Below, in pieces: positions 15,996 to 20,374 of a stretch of DNA of 20,374 nucleotides. The notes under the pieces are model-generated. The model saw nothing but the letters and a program-made list of their open reading frames with translations, ran no database searches and was not told the DNA's origin. This DNA comes from JBOFCS01 sp051646185. Lineage in GTDB: Bacteria; Actinomycetota; Actinomycetes; Mycobacteriales; Mycobacteriaceae. The DNA lies in the NCBI GenBank assembly GCA_051646185.1, contig JBOFCS010000026.1, positions 1-20,374 on the forward strand, given 5' to 3'. Within the stretch, counting starts at the first letter, position 1, and every line of letters begins with the position of its first letter. A program made the position numbers and the translations under genes.

Positions 15996-16451
15996 CTACT
16001 TCGCAATAACAGATTGCCCTTTAAGCATGAAGTGAATAACCACAAAGGAAACAAGAGAATAGATAACCGGGGTAAGCATAAAAGCAATAAGAATAACAGT
16101 TAACCCACCCGCCCCAGAATCATATCGATCCCATCTATTCATCGCCCTTTCAAATGCCGGTCCAACGATCACTGTGGTGGCGCTTAAAGAGATAACAAAA
16201 TACTTTACTGCGCCAACCGTGCCAAGTACTCTGTCCGCTGTTACCACTTGCACCATAAAAGCGGTAATGACAGCAATAATCATTATTAACATCAGGCTCG
16301 GAAAAACAGGAAAATAACCAGGAAAGAAATAATAATTCATTGTTCCACAAGAAATCGTTACAAGTTCAGCAAAAAACATTCCCCATGCTGCAAACCGCGC
16401 AATTATTGCATCATTGAAATTCCTCATCACCCTTTGGTTGCTATCTGTCAT
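15996..16451 (-). CDS. Small polytopic membrane protein, paralog B of a tandem trio
   Basis: The function is unknown. The 151-residue product has about four hydrophobic segments (about 18-36, 51-71, 81-100, 116-143). It carries the trio's shared block QVVTADRVLGTVGAVKYFVIS (VLG 75-77, here quoted as the visible core) and the C-terminal LTPVIYSLVSFVVIHFMLK, nearly the same as paralog A. The ATG at 16451 lacks a ribosome binding site but has a -10 box 6 nt before it. M9 (16427), with AAAGGG just upstream, is an alternative. An 18-bp palindrome lies 33 nt upstream and overlaps the stop codon of paralog A, so this gene seems to have its own regulated promoter. Confidence 0.72.
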   Translation of the reverse strand: MTDSNQRVMRNFNDAIIARFAAWGMFFAELVTISCGTMNYYFFPGYFPVFPSLMLIMIIAVITAFMVQVVTADRVLGTVGAVKYFVISLSATTVIVGPAFERAMNRWDRYDSGAGGLTVILIAFMLTPVIYSLVSFVVIHFMLKGQSVIAK

Positions 16452-16457
16452 ATAAAA

Positions 16458-16463
16458 AACTTA
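16458..16463 (-). promoter_or_regulatory. Leaderless -10 box (TAAGTT) for paralog B
   Basis: TAAGTT on the minus strand fits TANNNT and is followed by 6 nt (TTTTAT) and the ATG at 16451. No -35 consensus lies at the normal distance. The 18-bp palindrome starts 21 nt further upstream, as at the paralog A promoter. Confidence 0.4.
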
Positions 16464-16484
16464 ACTCAAATCCGTCTGCCACGC

Positions 16485-16502
16485 TTGAGCAATTTTACTC
16501 AA
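16485..16502. promoter_or_regulatory. 18-bp palindrome TTGAGCAATTTTACTCAA, copy 1 (paralog B promoter)
   Basis: TTGAG-N8-CTCAA is a perfect inverted repeat. Seventeen of its 18 bases, including the whole spacer, recur at 16956-16973. Its centre lies 42.5 nt upstream of the start codon of paralog B, which is also the inferred transcription start. It overlaps the stop codon of paralog A. It is probably a binding site for a dimeric regulator. Confidence 0.6.
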
Positions 16503-16920
16503 TTACACCTACCCTGGAGGATTGCTTTCTAAGCATAAAATGGATAATCCCAAAAGATACAAGAGAATAGATAATTGGAGTGAGTATAAGCGTCCAGATA
16601 CCTGCAACGAACAACACCCAGTCTCCAGCAGAATCCGCCAGAATAAATAATAAGATGATCGCTACAAAAAAGATGACACATAATGAAACAAGCAAAGAAA
16701 TAATGATATACCGTACTGTCCTTATCCCACCAAGAACACGGACAGCTGCCCATATCTGCAAGCTAAAGGCCACCGCTACCCCAGTGAGATAGTAGAGTTC
16801 CAGATCCCCCCACCGGTCCGAATATAAGATCTGATCGGCAAGAGCTAGTAGATGCACAAAAGCCACTGCAAAAGCGCCACTTCTGGCAAGTGCGCTACCG
16901 GGAGTTTTTTCGATCATCAT
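16495..16920 (-). CDS. Small polytopic membrane protein, paralog A of a tandem trio
   Basis: The function is unknown. From the ATG at 16920 the product has 141 residues and about four hydrophobic segments (about 13-30, 41-58, 69-95, 102-128). The shared block is QIWAAVRVLGGIRTVRYI (VLG 62-64). The C-terminal LTPIIYSLVSFGIIHFMLR differs from paralog B by only a few residues, which points to recent duplication. The frame extends to 16953, but the ATG at 16920 sits 7 nt after a TAGGGT -10 box and is preferred. No signal peptide or known domain is visible. It lies between the deacetylase terminator and paralog B and is AT-rich compared with the flanking genes. Confidence 0.72.
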   Translation of the reverse strand: MMIEKTPGSALARSGAFAVAFVHLLALADQILYSDRWGDLELYYLTGVAVAFSLQIWAAVRVLGGIRTVRYIIISLLVSLCVIFFVAIILLFILADSAGDWVLFVAGIWTLILTPIIYSLVSFGIIHFMLRKQSSRVGVIE

Positions 16921-16927
16921 AAGCTGA

Positions 16928-16933
16928 ACCCTA
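16928..16933 (-). promoter_or_regulatory. Leaderless -10 box (TAGGGT) for paralog A
   Basis: TAGGGT on the minus strand is followed by 7 nt (TCAGCTT) and the ATG at 16920. The hexamer is the same as at 11420-11425. No -35 box is visible; the palindrome at 16956-16973 lies 22 nt upstream. Confidence 0.5.
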
Positions 16934-16955
16934 TATCTACCTTCGCCGTGCACAC

Positions 16956-16973
16956 CTGAGCAATTTTACTCAA
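16956..16973. promoter_or_regulatory. 18-bp palindrome, copy 2 (paralog A promoter)
   Basis: CTGAGCAATTTTACTCAA differs from copy 1 only in its first base, so four of the five outer pairs remain. Its centre lies 44.5 nt upstream of the inferred leaderless start of paralog A, almost the same position as copy 1 relative to paralog B. Confidence 0.6.
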
Positions 16974-16985
16974 ATATTCATAACA

Positions 16986-17023
16986 AAACTGGCGCCCCTT
17001 CTTCAGTGAAGGAGCGCCAGTTT
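16986..17023 (-). terminator. Intrinsic terminator after the deacetylase gene
   Basis: AAACTGGCGC (16986-16995) pairs with GCGCCAGTTT (17014-17023). One mismatch follows, then CCTTC/GAAGG around a 6-nt loop. On the minus strand the stem runs into TTTTG, as expected for a terminator 14 nt after the deacetylase stop. It separates the deacetylase transcript from the membrane-protein trio. Confidence 0.88.
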
Positions 17024-17036
17024 ATCGAGCTTGAAG

Positions 17037-17858
17037 TTATGGGTTGGGGATGGTTCCAGGCAACGATCCAGGAAGCGAATCTGCCACTGGTGGCCCCTGA
17101 TAAACCCGACCACCATAAGTACTGCCGGGAGCACGTTTGCCAAGAAGTTTATCGACGGTAACCATGTGGTAGCCCTGCTCTTTGAGCCATGGCAACAACA
17201 AATCAATAGCTACCACCGTGTCCCAGTAAGTATCATGGAATAACGCTACTGAACCTGGGTATACCTGATACTTAAAGGTCTCCATGGTCTTGCCGGGATT
17301 TCCCTCATGCATCCAGTCAAACGGAATAACATCCCAAAGAATTTCGGCCAGACCAAACTTACTGGCCTCGCTACGGATAAAATCGTTAGACAACCCTCCA
17401 GCAGGACGATAAATCGTTGGGGCAGTGCCAATCGCATTCTGAATCGCAAGCTGGCTCGCGATAAGCTGGAAAGTAACCCAAGGAGCCTCGATCTGGGTCA
17501 TGTTTGGATGGTCCCAAGTGTGGTTGCCAATCTGATGTCCAGCCGCTGCTGCACGCTGGACCGGCCCTGGATTAGCTACAACCTTGTTCCCGATAACAAA
17601 GAACGTGGCCTTAGCATTGTTTTGCTGCAAAATCTCCAGCAATCGGTCTGTGGACGGGCCAGGACCATCATCAAAGGTCAGCGCAATACACTTCACTTTT
17701 GTGCAATCAATATCAGCAGGCTCAGCACTAACAGGATGCACCCCTGCAGAACCAATAAGCACTGTTGAGACGGCAAGCAAAGAAGCTAAACGAAGCTTCG
17801 AGCGAGATTGAACATTAAAGACCGATAAAAAACTGGGCACAGCCCCCTGCTTTCTCAT
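17037..17858 (-). CDS. Secreted polysaccharide deacetylase (carbohydrate esterase 4)
   Basis: The 273-residue protein has a long signal peptide (basic start, hydrophobic core about 25-40, cleavage probably after VSA at 45) and a NodB-type deacetylase domain. It should remove acetyl groups from a cell-wall glycan outside the membrane. The catalytic motifs are TFDDGPG (61-67; base and metal Asp), HTWDH (113-117; metal His), LWD (174-176) and the closing FHD (207-209). Motif 3 reads YRPAGG, while RPPYG is common, so the substrate groove may differ. A Pro/Gly-rich tail ends the protein. The ATG at 17858 has AAGG 4 nt upstream; a GTG at 17870 is possible. The M. tuberculosis counterpart by position is Rv1096. 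Confidence 0.88.
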   Translation of the reverse strand: MRKQGAVPSFLSVFNVQSRSKLRLASLLAVSTVLIGSAGVHPVSAEPADIDCTKVKCIALTFDDGPGPSTDRLLEILQQNNAKATFFVIGNKVVANPGPVQRAAAAGHQIGNHTWDHPNMTQIEAPWVTFQLIASQLAIQNAIGTAPTIYRPAGGLSNDFIRSEASKFGLAEILWDVIPFDWMHEGNPGKTMETFKYQVYPGSVALFHDTYWDTVVAIDLLLPWLKEQGYHMVTVDKLLGKRAPGSTYGGRVYQGPPVADSLPGSLPGTIPNP

Positions 17859-17907
17859 TGAACCTTGCACGTACTTGGTGATCCACGGCTGTCACTCTAG
17901 CGGCTAC

Positions 17908-17930
17908 TTTGCCCAGACTCCAGGGGCAAA
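17908..17930. promoter_or_regulatory. Inverted repeat TTTGCCC-N9-GGGCAAA upstream of deacetylase
   Basis: Two perfect 7-bp arms with a 9-nt spacer lie about 50-70 nt before the deacetylase start, inside the 183-195 nt gap after the PhoH-like gene. No T-run follows on the minus strand, so it is not a terminator of that gene. TAGAGT (minus strand, about 17895-17900) could be a -10 box just downstream, which would make this an operator. The regulator is unknown. Confidence 0.35.
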
Positions 17931-18053
17931 TAACCATTAAGAAAATTCTCAGCAAGCAACATCCGCAGTACATTAATCGCCAACGCAGGTCACACCGTTA
18001 CATATCCAAAAACACCCCATTGGTCTGCTCCCGCTCTGTGGGAAGTATCTCAC

Positions 18054-19382
18054 TTAATCCACAGCACCGCCAGGACCAAACTCCTCCAACATCTCGGTCA
18101 CCAGGGCTGCAATTGCCGAACGCTCACTACGCGTCAACGTGACATGTGCAAAAAGTGGATGCCCTTTTAATTTCTCAATCACTGCGGCAACTCCATCATG
18201 GCGGCCAACCCTAAGATTGTCTCGTTGCGCCACATCATGAGTCAAAACCACCCGAGAACCTGATCCTAATCGGGAAAGCACCGTCAAAAGCACATTACGC
18301 TCAAGCGATTGAGCCTCATCAACAATGACAAAAGAATCATGCAAAGAGCGACCACGAATATGCGTGAGCGGCAATACTTCCAACATTCCTCGGGACAAAA
18401 CTTCCTCAATCACTGCTGGGCTCGCCAAACCATCTAAAGTATCAAAAACCGCCTGAGCCCAAGGTCCCATTTTCTCGTTTTCACTACCTGGCAAAAATCC
18501 AAGCTCCTGACCTCCTACAGCGTATAAAGGGCGAAAAACAACAACTTTACGCTGAGTTCTTCTCTCCAAAACTGCTTCTAGTCCAGCGCATAAAGCCAGA
18601 GCCGACTTTCCCGTACCTGCTTTACCGCCAAGCGAAACAATTCCTACTGTTTCGTCGAGCAGAAGATCAAGTGCCACACGCTGTTCGGCAGATCTTCCTC
18701 GTAAGCCAAAAGCTTCTCGATCTCCCCGAACCAGCTGTACCTGCTTCCCCTCGGTTACCCGACCTAATGCACTGGAAGTGGAACTCAGTAGTCGAACTCC
18801 ACTATGACAGGGCAGATCCCGCGCTTCCTCTAGATCTACAATGCCTTCAGAATAGAGCTGATCAACGAGGACAGAAGAACAATCCAACTCGGCCATTCCC
18901 GACCAACCTGAGTTAGCGACATTATGTGCACGGTATTCATCAGCAGGCAAGCCTACCGAACCGGCCTTCACGCGCAGTGGAATATCTTTGCTTACTAAAG
19001 TGACATTTTTGCCTTCTGCGGCAAGGTTAAGCGCACAAGCCAAAATACGAGAATCATTGCAGTCAGTACGGAAGCCAACCGGAAGTACTGATGGGTCTGT
19101 GTGATTGAGCTCAATATGAAGAGATCCACCTTCGGTACCGATCGGAATAGGCTGATCCAACCGACCATACTTGAGCCGAAGATCGTCAAGAAGCCGCAAC
19201 GACTCCCTGGCAAACCACCCCAATTCATGGTGGTGTCGTTTGCCTTCCAACTCGCTGATAACAACAAGAGGCAGGACCACGTTATGTTCCGCAAAACGGT
19301 TGACCGCCCAAGGATCTGAAAGTAGCACCGAAGTATCCAAAACATAAGTGCGAGTTGCAGTAACAGCGCGTGAAGAAGTCAC
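18054..19382 (-). CDS. PIN-PhoH family protein (PhoH2-like)
   Basis: The 442-residue protein joins an N-terminal PIN nuclease domain to a PhoH ATPase. PIN acidic residues stand at VLDTSVL (D16), ISELEGKR (E44/E46), CNDSRILACAL (D110) and SKDIPLRVKA (D133). The PhoH part has Walker A GKAGTGKS (253-260), Walker B VIVDEAQ (352-358) and an RVVLTHDVAQ segment near 380. Mycobacterial PhoH2 (Rv1095) is an ATP-dependent, sequence-specific RNA helicase/RNase, and this is its positional and domain match. The GTG start at 19382 has GTAGGAGT upstream. A hairpin-rich 299-nt region precedes it. In mycobacteria an antitoxin-like phoAT gene may precede phoH2; I see no convincing equivalent here. Confidence 0.92.
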   Translation of the reverse strand: MTSSRAVTATRTYVLDTSVLLSDPWAVNRFAEHNVVLPLVVISELEGKRHHHELGWFARESLRLLDDLRLKYGRLDQPIPIGTEGGSLHIELNHTDPSVLPVGFRTDCNDSRILACALNLAAEGKNVTLVSKDIPLRVKAGSVGLPADEYRAHNVANSGWSGMAELDCSSVLVDQLYSEGIVDLEEARDLPCHSGVRLLSSTSSALGRVTEGKQVQLVRGDREAFGLRGRSAEQRVALDLLLDETVGIVSLGGKAGTGKSALALCAGLEAVLERRTQRKVVVFRPLYAVGGQELGFLPGSENEKMGPWAQAVFDTLDGLASPAVIEEVLSRGMLEVLPLTHIRGRSLHDSFVIVDEAQSLERNVLLTVLSRLGSGSRVVLTHDVAQRDNLRVGRHDGVAAVIEKLKGHPLFAHVTLTRSERSAIAALVTEMLEEFGPGGAVD

Positions 19383-19681
19383 GTGGTACTCCTACAGCTG
19401 CCCGGACCCGTGCAGCCCATTTTCGCTTTGACCGGTCGGTTCCGAATGTGTCAAGCTTGCGCTATCAACACCAGGGCCGGGTCCGGCCCTCTCGCGATAT
19501 ATAACTTCGTCACGATTAGACCTTCCGCACCGACAGCTTCCCCGCTGCCGGATAACTCAGACGGTACTCCTTTTACTGGAGCCGGACTTAACTGAAGCAA
19601 GGTGTGTCGGTGAACGTCTTGTTAACGCATTGTCAACAGCTGTATGTGACCGAATGCAAGCACTGATGGAATTTCTCTTAG
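19383..19681 (-). other. Hairpin-rich intergenic region, possible structured leader of the PhoH-like gene
   Basis: No convincing protein gene is visible. Four stem-loops can be drawn: 19567-19581 (CTCC/GGAG), 19530-19551 (8 bp, one G-U on the minus strand), 19473-19490 (AGGGCCG/CGGCCCT, 4-nt loop), and 19397-19416 beside the phoH ribosome binding site. AGGAGTACC occurs twice, once as the phoH ribosome binding site. A 20-codon minus-strand frame (GTG at 19513, stop at 19451-19453) has GGAAGG 7 nt upstream. TATATA near 19498-19503 could be a -10 box. An imperfect palindrome TGTTAAC-GCATT-GTCAACA lies at 19620-19638. I match it to no known RNA family. Confidence 0.4.
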
Positions 19682-20374
19682 CTATACGGCCAAAAAGGTT
19701 GAAAGTTCAGCCTGTGCAGCCCGCCCAACCAAATCCAGATCGTTGCGAACAAAAACATCCCACTGGTTCACCGCATACTTAAGCACCGATTTATGGTGCA
19801 CTTGCGCCCCATAAATACCTGAGGTGGCAACTGCCTGCAGCCGATCTGCATAACCAACGATACTCGCCCCCACAAGTTCACAGCCATGAACCCGCGCATT
19901 GATTGCCTGCATCATGCCATTAGGCCATCGGCTAAGCCCAAACTTCACCAACTCAGAAAAGAACTGAAAATGTAAGTCCTCATCACCCAGCACCAGATCA
20001 AGGATGTTCCGCAAAATAGGGTCGGCAGTGACCTGACGAATCTGACCAAGCAGAACTGATAGTGCCCGCTCATGTAAAGCCGCAAATACCAAAGTCTCAA
20101 GACCAGAAAATCCCAACGGGCGATAACCTTGAACCATATGCTGCATTCGAGTCTGTTCCAGCGCAACCGGATCTATGTTTCGAGTCACCATGAGGTAGTC
20201 ACGAATTACGATGGCATGTTGGTTTTCTTCCCCGGTCCAACGACCAATCCACTGACCCCACTGGCCCTCAAGAGTGAAGTGATGCACTAACTCACGGTGA
20301 TACGCCGGAAGGTTGTCCTTGGTAAGCAACACAATCGCTAAAGCGTCTACCTGTGCTTTGGGTAGTGACACTTG
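19682..20374 (-). CDS. DesA-type acyl-ACP desaturase, N-terminus outside window
   Basis: The frame is open to the right edge, and about the first 40-60 residues lie outside. The visible 230 or so residues resemble mycobacterial DesA2 (Rv1094), a soluble di-iron acyl-ACP desaturase family member. The metal-ligand motif GEENQH (E-E-x-x-H) and the second, DEDLH, are present, with HRELVHHFTLEGQWGQWIGRW before the first. In this family the enzyme introduces a double bond into ACP-bound fatty acids, feeding mycolic or unsaturated lipid synthesis. DesA2 proteins keep the fold, but their activity has been less clear. An internal GTG at 20371 is not the true start, because the alignment continues upstream. 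Confidence 0.88.
   Translation of the reverse strand, partial: QVSLPKAQVDALAIVLLTKDNLPAYHRELVHHFTLEGQWGQWIGRWTGEENQHAIVIRDYLMVTRNIDPVALEQTRMQHMVQGYRPLGFSGLETLVFAALHERALSVLLGQIRQVTADPILRNILDLVLGDEDLHFQFFSELVKFGLSRWPNGMMQAINARVHGCELVGASIVGYADRLQAVATSGIYGAQVHHKSVLKYAVNQWDVFVRNDLDLVGRAAQAELSTFLAV

Noticed and set aside
15972..16005. Third, degenerate copy of the TTGAG palindrome before paralog C
   Set aside because: Only scattered matches (CGCTTG, ACT); no inverted symmetry. Paralog C has a normal ribosome binding site and is probably co-transcribed with B.
15965..16087. N-terminal extension of paralog C
   Set aside because: It overlaps the end of paralog B, while an ATG with AGGGGA upstream stands at 15964.
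19383..19595. 70-codon plus-strand frame in the desaturase/phoH gap
   Set aside because: Its start falls on the phoH ribosome binding site, it has none of its own, and the translation is proline/glycine-rich without recognisable features.
1..20374. CRISPR arrays, insertion sequences, integrases, att sites, tRNA or rRNA genes
   Set aside because: No regularly spaced repeats, transposase motifs or tRNA-like cloverleaf seen on reading both strands.

Overview
The window looks like the chromosome of a Corynebacterium species (Actinobacteria, Mycobacteriales) with a GC content near 50%, by eye. This rests on the family-level likeness of the proteins, on TANNNT -10 boxes placed 6-7 nt before start codons (leaderless transcription), and on gene order. 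From memory, the order desA2 - phoH2 - deacetylase - fum - glpX - DUF4245 ... xseB - xseA - lipid-droplet protein - ispH - DUF6542 follows the M. tuberculosis Rv1094-Rv1111c neighbourhood. The species is not assigned.

Left part (1-6290): a class I methyltransferase cut by the window edge reads leftward, divergent from ogt (O6-alkylguanine repair). Next come a one-chain MoxR AAA+ ATPase / VWA (CoxE-like) fusion, an AI-2E-type membrane protein, rmuC and a DUF6542 membrane protein, all rightward. ispH (last step of the MEP isoprenoid pathway) faces them. Middle part (7414-12780): a translationally coupled rightward set, lipid-droplet protein - xseA - xseB - GNAT (overlaps GTGA and ATGA, then a 7-nt gap), converges on a leftward saccharopine-dehydrogenase-like reductase, a PknH_C-like lipoprotein and a DUF4245 protein. 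Right part (12936-20374): glpX (gluconeogenesis) and fumC (TCA cycle) read rightward. A leftward run follows: three small paralogous membrane proteins, a secreted polysaccharide deacetylase, a PIN-PhoH protein, and a DesA-type acyl-ACP desaturase cut at the right edge.

Most of the window is conserved housekeeping: central carbon metabolism, isoprenoids, exonuclease VII, and envelope and lipid functions. The accessory-looking parts are the three-paralog membrane cluster (15485-16920) with a repeated 18-bp palindrome placed like a class II activator site, the PknH_C-like lipoprotein, and the MoxR-VWA fusion gene. No CRISPR array, IS element, tRNA or rRNA is visible. The longest gap without a clear gene (19383-19681, 299 bp) is rich in hairpins and may be a structured leader of the phoH-like gene.
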